Positions 56,418 to 64,000 of a stretch of DNA of 64,000 bases are shown here, in pieces. The translations under genes were made by a program, and so were the position numbers. The number at the start of each line of letters is the position of its first letter. Within the stretch, counting starts at the first letter, position 1. The notes under the pieces are model-generated. The model did not search any database, was not told the origin of the DNA, and worked only from the letters and a program-made list of their open reading frames with translations. Source of the stretch: Butyrivibrio sp. INlla16 (GTDB lineage: Bacteria; Bacillota; Clostridia; Lachnospirales; Lachnospiraceae); contig NZ_FMYB01000007.1 in NCBI RefSeq assembly GCF_900104155.1, positions 81,726 through 145,725 on the forward strand. Reading direction: 5' to 3'.

Positions 56418-57294
56418 CTACTTTCAGATTTATAAAGGCAAGGATAGCAACCAGAATGAAAATAAAGAATGACATTGCAGATGCATATCCGAAGTTAGCA
56501 ACACCTGTACCAAATGCGTTGTTATATACATAATGTGACATAGTGATTGTGGTATTTGCAGGTCCACCGTTTGTCAGGTTTACGGACTCATCAAAGAGCT
56601 GCAATGTACCGTTTATTGACATGATGAAGGTCATGATTATAACAGGGCGAAGAAGCGGCACCGTGATATGCCAGAAAGTCTTCCAGCCTGACGCACCGTC
56701 TATCTTAGCTGCCTCATATACTGAATATTCAATATTCTGAAGACCTGCCAGGAAGAATACCATGTTATAACCTGTCCATCTCCAGATAAGAGCAAAGATA
56801 ATAACAAATCTGGCTGTATTTGTCTGTCCGAGCCAGTTTATATTCTCACTTATAAGCCCCATATTCATAAGAGTCATATTTACAAGACCCTGTGTGGCAA
56901 AAAGTGTTCTGAATATCAATGCATAGGATACCAGAGAAATTGCGCACGGAAGGAATACCATTGTGCGGAAAAGTCCTCTGAACTTAAGATCTTTATTATT
57001 AAGGAGCTGCGCAAGAAGTATTGCCAGCACCAACATTATCGGTACTTGAATTATCAGATACAAAAATGTGTTAAAGACAGACTTCATAAAAGTCTTGTCC
57101 TGGAACATACGAGTATAGTTAAAGGTAATGGGATTAGCCCATTTCATAGCAGCCGCAGATCCTGTCTTGAAAGACATGATGAGAGCTGAAATCATCGGAT
57201 AAAAGCTGAATATAAAAATCATTATGGATGCTATTGCAAGAAACATCCAACCGGCTGTTTTCTGTTTTCCAGTAACGGATTTTCCTTTTTTCAT
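56401..57294 (-). CDS. Sugar ABC transporter permease, MalF type
   Basis: A 297-residue inner-membrane subunit, six main hydrophobic segments, EAA loop YEAAKIDGASGWKTFWHI (~195-212). It follows the binding-protein gene after a strong hairpin and overlaps the second permease gene. Together the two form the importer channel for the same substrate as the adjacent lipoprotein. Confidence 0.93.
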   Translation of the reverse strand: MKKGKSVTGKQKTAGWMFLAIASIMIFIFSFYPMISALIMSFKTGSAAAMKWANPITFNYTRMFQDKTFMKSVFNTFLYLIIQVPIMLVLAILLAQLLNNKDLKFRGLFRTMVFLPCAISLVSYALIFRTLFATQGLVNMTLMNMGLISENINWLGQTNTARFVIIFALIWRWTGYNMVFFLAGLQNIEYSVYEAAKIDGASGWKTFWHITVPLLRPVIIMTFIMSINGTLQLFDESVNLTNGGPANTTITMSHYVYNNAFGTGVANFGYASAMSFFIFILVAILAFINLKVGDTRD

Positions 57295-57322
57295 CGGAGC
57301 CGCTCCTTTTCTTCATTTTACA

Positions 57323-57357
57323 AAACCGGGGATCGGAAAATCCCGATTCCCCGGTTT
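57323..57357 (-). terminator. Strong hairpin between the binding-protein and permease genes
   Basis: AAACCGGGGA(A)TCGG and CCGATCCCCGGTTT pair over about 14 bp with a six-base loop. A weak T-run follows. Such hairpins typically reduce read-through and protect the 3' end of the upstream message, so the binding protein is made in excess over the permeases. Confidence 0.75.
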
Positions 57358-57376
57358 AAATACTTACAATACTAAA

Positions 57377-58780
57377 TTAGTTCTGTGAACCTGCGATCTC
57401 AAATTCAATCTGCTCCTGAGCAGCCTGAATCTCAGAATCAATGTCGTTACCGTTCTGTACGTTTGTAATAAGAGTGTTTACAAGAGTACGAAGGTTGTAG
57501 TGGAAATCACTCTGCTGAATTACAGGTACGTGAGATCCCATCTCAACGATGTCAGCGTAGATAGCCTGGCCATTGAAGAAATCAACACCCTTAGCATATA
57601 CATCAGACTTACCTGCTGAGATGCATGTTGTGATAACACCGCCATCTGTAAGTGCTGCATCATAGGTCTCGATAGCTCCTTCTCCACCACCAAATGTGTA
57701 AGCAAGGAATGACTTTGCAAGATCAGGCTTTGAGCAGTTGGCAGTTACATAAAGAGATGAACCACCGTTTGCAGCATAACCATCTTTTCCGCCATCAATT
57801 GTAGGAAGTGTTGTAATAGCCCACTTACCACTGTTGTCAGCAACCTGCTCGATTGTAGGAATGATCCAATTACCGTTCATAACACCTGCAACCTGATCGC
57901 CCTGGATTGTCTGGTCTGTGTACTCACTCCAGCTGTTTGCAAGGATGATAGAACCATCATTTGCACCCTGTACGATAACTTCGATGATCTTCTTGAACTT
58001 ATCATTGCCTACAAGGTTAGGAGTTGTGTTATCTGTCCACTGTGAAACGCCTTCAGCCTGAAGCATCATGTAAGGAAGATCATCACCTGAATGATCCATT
58101 GAAAGGAGTGCCATGCCTGTCTTGTCATGTACATCCTTTGCGATCTCAAGCCATCTGTCCCAAGAAATACCTGTTACATCATCGATTGAATAGCCACACT
58201 GATCAAGGATGTCTGTACGATATGCAAAGATTGCTGTACCGTTATCTACAGGTGCGCCGTAGTGCTTACCACCGATTGTGCTGTAGGAAATCTTCTCAGC
58301 TCCGAGGTTTGACCAGTCAATACCTGCATCATCGATATCCTGCCAAGCATCCGGATAATCTGCAACGAACTTCTGGATGTAATGATCCTGGAAAAGAACG
58401 ATGTCAGGAAGTGTGCTGTAGTCGCCTGCTGCTGCAGCAAGTGTAACTGCCTGCTCAACATCCTGTGAACCGGACTGTGTGATGATGTTCAGAGTGAATT
58501 CTGAATCAACTGCCTGGTAAGCTTTCTCAGCTGCTTTAAGAGCAGGAATGTTGAAGTTCTCATCCCAAGCGTAAACTGAAAGCTCGTGCTCACCTTCTGA
58601 TGCAACGTCAGCTGTAGGTGCCTCAGTAGCCTCTTCAGCTGCTCCAGCGTCCTCTGTGCTCTCTGTTGCTTCTGTTGTCTCGTTAGCTGTTGTATCTGCT
58701 GATCCGCTTCCGCCGCAACCTGCGATCATGGAAAGTGTCATAGCAGATGCAAGAACCATTGATAATGCTTTTCTTTTCAT
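57377..58780 (-). CDS. Extracellular sugar-binding lipoprotein of an ABC transporter
   Basis: A 467-residue lipoprotein with lipobox LSMIAGCGGSG (~residue 21), then a Thr/Glu/Ala-rich spacer and a family 1 (MalE-like) solute-binding fold (HELSVYAWDENFNIPALKAA; YGAPVDNGTAIFAYRTDIL). It heads the transporter-lacZ operon. The linked beta-galactosidase points to galactosides as cargo. The 249-base gap upstream holds the AraC-gene terminator and an A/T-rich promoter region. Confidence 0.94.
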   Translation of the reverse strand: MKRKALSMVLASAMTLSMIAGCGGSGSADTTANETTEATESTEDAGAAEEATEAPTADVASEGEHELSVYAWDENFNIPALKAAEKAYQAVDSEFTLNIITQSGSQDVEQAVTLAAAAGDYSTLPDIVLFQDHYIQKFVADYPDAWQDIDDAGIDWSNLGAEKISYSTIGGKHYGAPVDNGTAIFAYRTDILDQCGYSIDDVTGISWDRWLEIAKDVHDKTGMALLSMDHSGDDLPYMMLQAEGVSQWTDNTTPNLVGNDKFKKIIEVIVQGANDGSIILANSWSEYTDQTIQGDQVAGVMNGNWIIPTIEQVADNSGKWAITTLPTIDGGKDGYAANGGSSLYVTANCSKPDLAKSFLAYTFGGGEGAIETYDAALTDGGVITTCISAGKSDVYAKGVDFFNGQAIYADIVEMGSHVPVIQQSDFHYNLRTLVNTLITNVQNGNDIDSEIQAAQEQIEFEIAGSQN

Positions 58781-58924
58781 TATTATGTCCTCCCTAATGA
58801 AACTAAAATAATGTTCTAACCTGATTCATTTATTAAGATTATGTCAGATGAGTTTTGGGCAATTTGACTGAAATAATCTGTTTCCGAATCAAATATATGT
58901 ATATTATACCAATGAGCTTAAAAA

Positions 58925-58959
58925 ATAATGCACATTTTAAAGGCTAAAATGTGCATTAT
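58925..58959 (-). terminator. Terminator after the AraC-family gene
   Basis: A perfect 15-bp stem ATAATGCACATTTTA/TAAAATGTGCATTAT with a five-base loop, followed on the minus strand by TTTTTT. It lies 71 bases past the stop. Confidence 0.9.
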
Positions 58960-59029
58960 CGACCAATTATGAATAAATTTTGAACAGAATATTAATAAAC
59001 TTAAACAATTAAGTTGCCCATTTTAAGCC

Positions 59030-59971
59030 TTACCAGCCTTTCAGGGCGTGGATATTGTAGTCTAGGAGCTTGTTTGCGTAATTGTCCCTGTTCTTTTTCC
59101 ACTGATATGGCGATGTTCCGAGGAATTTCTTAAAATTCCTGTTAAAAGTAGACACATTGCCAAAACCACATTCGACGGCAACAATTTCCATGGAATGTTC
59201 CGTCTTTTTCATCGTATCGCATGCCTTCTGTACTCTCACAAGGTTCAGATAGTCCATCGGAGGCATATTTATTATATCCACGAAGCTGCGCCGGAAGTGT
59301 GTCTCACTCATGTTACATACATTTGCAAGATCAAGAGCCCTTATGTCATCAGCATAATTCTGCTCAATATACTCAATTGCAGGCTTTATGCTTACAAGAT
59401 CGCCGCTGGTGTCCTGCTCTATAAGCGAGGATTGCTCCGCATCCATAGACTTATGAATCCTCATAAGCAAGAAAACTAAAGTCTTGATGAGGTTCTGAGT
59501 AGTTTCCTTGTAGTAGGAATCTTTATCTCTCATCTCCTCCATAATCCGTTTAATGGTCTCTGCAATCTCCTGATGCTCTGCAGCATTCATTAAATCAGCC
59601 CTTTTATTTATCAATGTTATGGCTTCGCGCTGTTTGAGAACATTATCCGGATAGATCTCGGCAACCACCGCTTCCGGGTCAAAGAAAAAATACTCCCAGA
59701 AATTCTCTTCCTCGCTCGTGGTGGTATGCGGATAGTTCGGTGGAATAGCTGAAAACATGTCAGTTTCGTAATGGCAATCCTTCTCATCGAGGACCAGTTT
59801 ACCATCACCGTACCTACAATATCCCACCTCAAAAAGGTTATGGAAATGAAGAACATTATCCTCCTCTCCATAAACCCTGATCCACTTCTCACCTAAAAGA
59901 GCAAGGCAGCTCTGTCCCTGGGGTATCTCATAAAATCTGAATTCAATTGTTTGTTTCTTTTTTCTGCCCAT
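59030..59971 (-). CDS. AraC-family transcriptional regulator
   Basis: A 313-residue regulator with an N-terminal cupin-like sensor (~25-110; FHNLFEVGYCRYGDGKLVLD) and two C-terminal helix-turn-helix motifs (~205-300; LANVCNMSETHFRRSF and VECGFGNVSTFNRNFKKFLG). It is transcribed toward the transporter-lacZ operon and probably activates it in response to a galactoside. The initial residues are Lys/Gln-rich (MGRKKKQT). Confidence 0.92.
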   Translation of the reverse strand: MGRKKKQTIEFRFYEIPQGQSCLALLGEKWIRVYGEEDNVLHFHNLFEVGYCRYGDGKLVLDEKDCHYETDMFSAIPPNYPHTTTSEEENFWEYFFFDPEAVVAEIYPDNVLKQREAITLINKRADLMNAAEHQEIAETIKRIMEEMRDKDSYYKETTQNLIKTLVFLLMRIHKSMDAEQSSLIEQDTSGDLVSIKPAIEYIEQNYADDIRALDLANVCNMSETHFRRSFVDIINMPPMDYLNLVRVQKACDTMKKTEHSMEIVAVECGFGNVSTFNRNFKKFLGTSPYQWKKNRDNYANKLLDYNIHALKGW

Positions 59972-59991
59972 AGATTTTTGTTGGGACTAAA

Positions 59992-60069
59992 TCCCCTCAT
60001 CCGGCACTTCGTGCCACCTTCCCCCAGAGGGGGAAGGCACTTTATTTCTTCACCACCCAGGGGAAGGCA
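59992..60069 (+). repeat. Composite hairpin repeat, short form plus partial copy (copy F)
   Basis: A complete short unit (59992-60039: CCCCTCATCC, GGCAC-TTC-GTGCC, CCTTCCCCCAGAGGGGGAAGG) is followed by a fragment (60054-60069, CACCCAGGGGAAGGC). It lies between the glycosyltransferase end and the AraC gene. Confidence 0.9.
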
Positions 60070-60071
60070 TA

Positions 60072-61223
60072 TTAAATGTTATTAATACGCTCCACATTCA
60101 GGATTGCATCAATGTACAGTCTGACGCTGGCACCTGTAACCTTGTTCCAGTCGAATCTCTCGTAACAGTAGTCCATTATTTCATCAAATTTGTGGAAGCT
60201 GCCGGGATTTGCGATGCTCTCCTCAAGCTTCTTCTTAAGATCCTCTACATCAGACTTCTTGAAATATTTAGCATATTCGCGGCACGCCTCGGTATTCTCC
60301 GGAATATCGCTGGCAAGACATCTTCTGCCAAAACTCATAGCCTCAAGAAGGCTTATCGGCATACCCTCGATATCACTTGGAAGGACATACATGTAACAAT
60401 TGCTGAAAAGCTCTGTAAGTGTATTACCCTGTACAAAGCCGGTCATAACAACCCTGCTGTCCTTTTTTGCCATATCCATAACTTCCTGCATGAAATCACC
60501 GGAATGACTTCCGCCACCGGCTATAACAAGCTTCATGTCTGTATCGATCTTGGAAAAAGCCTCAAGAAGATATGTTATTCCCTTCTCAGGAACGATTCTT
60601 CCAAGATAAAGAATATATTTTTCTTTCTCAAGTCCGAACTTCTTAACAATTCTGTCGGGCTCCAGGAATTCGGTCCTGTTTACGCCATTCGGTATGTAAA
60701 TAGTCTGTCTTCCGTAAGTATCAAGAAAGTACTGCTGAACATTACGGGAAAGTACGATAACCTCATCTGCATTTCTTGCAGCAATTTTCTCGCCAAATTT
60801 AAGATATTTTGTGGCGAAACCGCCCCATTTAGCTCTCTGCCAGTCAAGACCATGTATGGTCGCAATAGTTCTGATTCCAAAAAAATGAGGAATCACAAGC
60901 ATCGCACAGGGGCCCTCCGCATGGTAATGAATTACATCATAATTGCCAAGAAGTGCAAAAATTGTAGCAAGAAAAGAATAAACTACCGCATTTAACGCCT
61001 TCAGGTCAGGTGTAGGTACATGAACTATACGTATTCCTTTGTAGTTTTTGAGCTTATGAGCCTCTTTATCAGCGTTCTTGTCGGCAACATTTTTTCCCTT
61101 ACGATTGTATGCCGTGACCGCATGCCCCATAAGCACAAGACGTGTAGAGAGTTCCTCTACGACTATCTCCACTCCTCCCTCTCTGGACGGTATTCTCTTG
61201 TGCCCAATCATTGCAATTTTCAT
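60072..61223 (-). CDS. Glycosyltransferase family 4
   Basis: A 383-residue retaining GT-B glycosyltransferase with N-terminal IGHKRIPSREGGVEIVVEEL and the C-terminal sugar-nucleotide site (ILYLGRIVPEKGITYLLEAF, then DIEGMPISLLEAMSFG with the EX7E motif). It follows the polyprenyl glycosylphosphotransferase gene by 20 bases. The cluster suggests transfer of a later sugar of an exopolysaccharide repeat unit, perhaps rhamnose or galactose. The donor cannot be read from sequence. Confidence 0.92.
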   Translation of the reverse strand: MKIAMIGHKRIPSREGGVEIVVEELSTRLVLMGHAVTAYNRKGKNVADKNADKEAHKLKNYKGIRIVHVPTPDLKALNAVVYSFLATIFALLGNYDVIHYHAEGPCAMLVIPHFFGIRTIATIHGLDWQRAKWGGFATKYLKFGEKIAARNADEVIVLSRNVQQYFLDTYGRQTIYIPNGVNRTEFLEPDRIVKKFGLEKEKYILYLGRIVPEKGITYLLEAFSKIDTDMKLVIAGGGSHSGDFMQEVMDMAKKDSRVVMTGFVQGNTLTELFSNCYMYVLPSDIEGMPISLLEAMSFGRRCLASDIPENTEACREYAKYFKKSDVEDLKKKLEESIANPGSFHKFDEIMDYCYERFDWNKVTGASVRLYIDAILNVERINNI

Positions 61224-61243
61224 CTTATAGCTCCCAAATAATT

Positions 61244-62653
61244 CTAGTAAGACCCGTTGCGTTTAAATATCTCAAGTACAGTCTTAAATATAATCTTCAA
61301 GTCCATCATCAGGTTCCAGTTGTCGATATAGTCGACATCCAGATTAACAACCTGATCAAAGTCAGTAATATTACTCCTGCCGCTGGTCTGCCATCTACCC
61401 GTTATACCGGGCTTGATGCTGATTCTCCTCCACTGATCGGCAGTATATTTCTCGACTTCATCAAGCGTCGGCGGTCTTGTTCCAACAAAACTCATTGATC
61501 CGAAAAGCACGTTAAAGAACTGCGGAAGCTCATCAATACTGGTCTTTCTAATGAACTTACCAACTCTGGTAATTCGCGGATCATCCTTAATCTTGAACAT
61601 CATGCCATCCTGAACCTCATTGAGTTCCATGAGTTCAGCTTTACGCTCCTCAGCATCAGCATACATGCTTCTAAACTTCCATATCTTGAAGTGTCTGCCG
61701 TTTTTACCAACTCTGACCTGTTTAAATATAGCGGGACCTTTTGAATCAAACTTAATCGCAAGCGCAGTAATAATCATTATCGATGATGTCAGAATAATGC
61801 CAATCAAAGCAAAAATGATATCGAACAGGCGCTTCATCAGCGATTCCCATGTATTCATACTAATTGTATGGTAGGTCATAACGGGATAAGTTCCGATACT
61901 GCTATTATATGAAAAGGCCTTTCTTCTTCTGTAAATATCAACAATAACTCTGCAGGTAACACCCATTTCGATGCAAAGATCGATATACTTCTGAATATAA
62001 GCAATATCCATCTCACGCTTCTGCATGATATAAACCTGATCAATATTATACTTTCTGATAATCTCCTCAAGATCTGACAAGCATCCTATATATTCCAAAG
62101 AATCATCGTCATCATCAAAGCTCACATAACCTATCTCATTTAATGTAAGCGGAGTTTTATTAAGGAAATATCTGAATTTATTATAAGAATCCTTGCTTCC
62201 CACATATACACATCTCGGTATATGCTTTCTGTTTATCAATCTGTCAACAAGTCTTAAAAAGAACAGACTCTCAACTAAAACTATAAGATAAGACAGAGTC
62301 AGAAATGCCATCAAAAAATCAGCATCAATAACATGATCAAGGCAAAACCAATAAACAAGAAAACAACTAAGAGTTGCCCATAAAAAAGAGGCTGTCTTAC
62401 GACGTATTATTCTGTCAACATAGAAAAACAGGGTATTATTATAGATATTTGCTGCTCTGTTACAAACAACATAAATAACAATAAAAACAAACAGCATAGC
62501 GAAAATGCTGTCACGCTGTTCGGCCTTCACCAAGTGCCCCCAAACCAAATATACAATTGTCATCGAAAGACATTGAAAAACTACATCCAGTATTGCGTGA
62601 ACAACATCAAAAGACGCAGAAACATTAGAACGATTCATAAACTCTCCAAACAA
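61244..62653 (-). CDS. Polyprenyl-phosphate sugar-1-phosphate transferase (exopolysaccharide priming)
   Basis: A 469-residue membrane enzyme that loads the first sugar phosphate onto undecaprenyl phosphate. Four to five N-terminal membrane segments, a central nucleotide-binding-like region, and the C-terminal bacterial sugar transferase domain (~270-469; FDIIFALIGIILTSSIM, IWKFRSMYADAEERK, TSIDELPQFFNVLFGSMSFVG, GITGRWQTSGRSNITDFDQ). It defines this end of the window as an exopolysaccharide locus. The 161-base gap upstream is A/T-rich with TATAAT- and TATACT-like boxes. Confidence 0.95.
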   Translation of the reverse strand: MFGEFMNRSNVSASFDVVHAILDVVFQCLSMTIVYLVWGHLVKAEQRDSIFAMLFVFIVIYVVCNRAANIYNNTLFFYVDRIIRRKTASFLWATLSCFLVYWFCLDHVIDADFLMAFLTLSYLIVLVESLFFLRLVDRLINRKHIPRCVYVGSKDSYNKFRYFLNKTPLTLNEIGYVSFDDDDDSLEYIGCLSDLEEIIRKYNIDQVYIMQKREMDIAYIQKYIDLCIEMGVTCRVIVDIYRRRKAFSYNSSIGTYPVMTYHTISMNTWESLMKRLFDIIFALIGIILTSSIMIITALAIKFDSKGPAIFKQVRVGKNGRHFKIWKFRSMYADAEERKAELMELNEVQDGMMFKIKDDPRITRVGKFIRKTSIDELPQFFNVLFGSMSFVGTRPPTLDEVEKYTADQWRRISIKPGITGRWQTSGRSNITDFDQVVNLDVDYIDNWNLMMDLKIIFKTVLEIFKRNGSY

Positions 62654-62814
62654 TTAAACTCTTTTTTATTATAGTTCCTCCCCACAAGAACCAGCGAATC
62701 GTTAATAAAACTAGTACGCCATTCGGTTCACAAGTATACATTATTATAAGTAGTTATGTCTAGTAAAAAGCATAAAACTAATAGTATTTTGTATACAATT
62801 CAATGATATATCAA

Positions 62815-63594
62815 TTATTTACGCAGTATCGTCTTGATATTATCTTTAATACGTATAATACAATCAAAAACTCTCTTCCCTTTTTCCTCCCCGAAAATCC
62901 TATTGAGTTTCCGCATCAGGTTCGTGTAAAAGCCGCTGTTGCCGCTTTTCCAGCTACCATCAAAATGATGAATACTGAAAGTATTTTCCGTAATTTCGAT
63001 GCGTCCCGTAGCATAATTCAGAGGGCAAAAAAAATCTGTTGGGAATATTTCCACATCCCCTACTGTCTGTCTTGAACCATCGAGTCTAAGTCCATGTCTC
63101 TTAAGTACCAACGTGCGAAGTTTTGGGCTCTCAACATTATGTTTTTCTCCGCCCCAAAAATCATAGGCTTCATCGCTGCCGTATAGATCAAGCATTTCTT
63201 TGAAAATGGGGAGGCCTGCTACGCATCCAAAGCCCTGCCCGTCATTTACCAGTTCGCTGTTTTCAAAGCCAAAAAACGCCTTGTTTTCACATAACGGCGA
63301 CAAGTCTTTTATTATCTCTACATCAGTATCCAGATATATCCCGCCACGATTATAGAGAACATCCATTCTTGCGTAATCCGAAACAAACGCCCACTTTTTT
63401 TCATCAAAGGCTTTTTCCATATATGGATGCTTATGAATGTCGTAATTTGTCTCATTCCACTCTTTTATCTCAAAATCCGGGCAGTTTCTACGCCAGCTAT
63501 CGATGTATTTTTGCACCGATTCAGGCTTTTTTCCGCCGCCAAACCAGAAATAGTGGATTGTATGGGGTATTTTTTTGTCTATACTAAAATCCAT
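62815..63594 (-). CDS. Glycosyltransferase family 32 (OCH1-like, DXD)
   Basis: A 259-residue protein with IPHTIHYFWFGGGKKPESV at the start and the DXD-containing block FVSDYARMDVLYNRGGIYLD followed by TDVEI, diagnostic of GT32 capsular glycosyltransferases. It starts two bases after a 33-codon frame (63597-63698) and has only a weak ribosome-binding site, so coupling to that frame is possible. It presumably adds a sugar to the exopolysaccharide repeat unit. Confidence 0.92.
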   Translation of the reverse strand: MDFSIDKKIPHTIHYFWFGGGKKPESVQKYIDSWRRNCPDFEIKEWNETNYDIHKHPYMEKAFDEKKWAFVSDYARMDVLYNRGGIYLDTDVEIIKDLSPLCENKAFFGFENSELVNDGQGFGCVAGLPIFKEMLDLYGSDEAYDFWGGEKHNVESPKLRTLVLKRHGLRLDGSRQTVGDVEIFPTDFFCPLNYATGRIEITENTFSIHHFDGSWKSGNSGFYTNLMRKLNRIFGEEKGKRVFDCIIRIKDNIKTILRK

Positions 63595-63596
63595 AT

Positions 63597-63698
63597 TTAT
63601 AAACCGCCATCAATAACATTATTGTTTTCATCAAGAATAAATCTCATGACCATATCATTTCCATTCTCATCTGTAATGCGTCGAATTAATCCTCTCAC
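63597..63698 (-). CDS. Possible 33-residue small protein upstream of GT32
   Basis: Starting at GTG 63698 the frame encodes RGLIRRITDENGNDMVMRF and ends DENNNVIDGGL just two bases before the GT32 start. Composition looks coding-like, but there is no good Shine-Dalgarno and a stop codon lies directly upstream. It could be a short leader gene, the tail of a lost larger gene, or chance. Confidence 0.35.
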   Translation of the reverse strand: MRGLIRRITDENGNDMVMRFILDENNNVIDGGL

Positions 63699-63753
63699 CT
63701 ACTGAAGGTTTACTGCGGATTAATTTCTCGTTCTCCTATATATTGTCTATCTG

Positions 63754-63783
63754 AACGTGCTGTTTTTTACCGCACGTTTTTTT
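63754..63783 (+). terminator. Hairpin with plus-strand T-run in the exopolysaccharide leader
   Basis: AACGTGC and GCACGTT pair around an 11-base loop, followed on the plus strand by a run of T. No plus-strand gene precedes it. On the minus strand the same hairpin would lie in the leader of the GT32 transcript. Confidence 0.5.
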
Positions 63784-63836
63784 CGTGTCTATATTGACTG
63801 ACTATCCCCTTCGGATCTATATTCATACAGTTGCAT

Positions 63837-63882
63837 AAAAAATGAGGAAAGACAGCCCCTACCACAGTTCGTCCTTCCTCAT
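63837..63882 (-). terminator. Intrinsic terminator in the exopolysaccharide leader
   Basis: Minus-strand stem ATGAGGAAGGAC/GTCTTTCCTCAT (one mismatch-type wobble) with a 17-base loop, followed by TTTTTT. It begins right at the stop codon of a 25-codon frame and is 240 bases ahead of GT32. Confidence 0.8.
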
Positions 63883-63960
63883 TCACACCCTTAAGAGCTG
63901 CACACAGGTCCTGCGCAGGGTCAATGCCCTAATTATGGTTGCCTGTTCATAAGCAGTCAT
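63883..63960 (-). CDS. Possible 25-residue leader peptide before a terminator
   Basis: ATG 63960 follows AAAGGGGG at good spacing. The frame encodes MTAYEQATIIRALTLRR and ends CVQLLRV with TGA directly against the terminator hairpin. Gene-like signals are better than for most short frames, and the layout resembles a transcription attenuator. The remaining 40 bases to the window edge hold only its ribosome-binding site. Confidence 0.4.
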   Translation of the reverse strand: MTAYEQATIIRALTLRRTCVQLLRV

Positions 63961-64000
63961 CTTAAGCCCCCTTTCATACCTGTCCAGAAAGGATCAGGGG

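Noticed and set aside
57323..57357. Hairpin taken as the operon end after the sugar-binding protein gene
   Set aside because: The T-run is weak and the permease and lacZ genes follow in the same direction with tight spacing, so partial termination or message stabilisation fits better.
60192..60995. Plus-strand 267-residue open frame
   Set aside because: Shadow of the GT4 glycosyltransferase gene; composition and lack of motifs argue against coding.

Overview
The window looks like a chromosomal segment of an anaerobic, plant-fibre-degrading member of the Lachnospiraceae (Clostridia), most likely Butyrivibrio or a close relative. This rests on anaerobic (cbi-type) corrin synthesis, large secreted multidomain xylan and galactan hydrolases with Firmicutes-type cell-wall repeats, a CIRCE-controlled Hsp20, a PrkC/PrpC/RsgA cluster and Firmicutes Shine-Dalgarno sequences. 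The genus is inferred, not shown. Nearly every gene lies on the minus strand; the one clear exception is a radical-SAM activase at 25399-26085.

Region 1 (1-15041) is a corrinoid operon read right to left. A promoter and cobalamin riboswitch with a terminator lead into an exported CbiK-type cobaltochelatase lipoprotein. An ABC binding lipoprotein, cbiP, cbiC, cbiD, cbiF, a BtuC-like permease, a BtuD-like ATPase with a Cys-rich tail, cbiG, cbiH, a cbiJ-cbiE-cbiT fusion and cbiA (cut by the window edge) follow. Several junctions overlap, and cbiD is bracketed by two copies of a GC-rich repeat.

Region 2 (15054-32052) holds a chemoreceptor, two paralogous secreted proteins with an unrecognised ~150-residue domain, a uronate operon (eda-uxaC-kdgK) behind a degenerate MocR regulator, the activase, a Kv-type K+ channel, a GGDEF-EAL protein with a periplasmic sensor, hsp20, and a scar where a 3'-truncated response regulator abuts a 5'-truncated Na+/alanine symporter.

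Region 3 (32065-46134) is a polysaccharide region: a 2736-residue GH30/GH43/GH43 protein with three LamG-like domains, a LacI regulator, and a GH43-CBM6-CBM36-GH10-CBM13-CBM2 enzyme for arabinoxylan.

Region 4 (46192-52161) holds a PTS-type dihydroxyacetone kinase (dhaL-dhaM-dhaK) and prpC-prkC-rsgA. Region 5 (52309-59971) is a galactoside operon (AraC regulator, sugar ABC transporter, GH2 beta-galactosidase) that could take up products of the region 3 enzymes. Region 6 (59992-64000) is part of an exopolysaccharide cluster with an attenuator-like leader at the right edge. A family of composite hairpin repeats (six main copies, all in one orientation) is scattered through the intergenic spaces. 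I saw no rRNA, tRNA, CRISPR array or intact insertion sequence.
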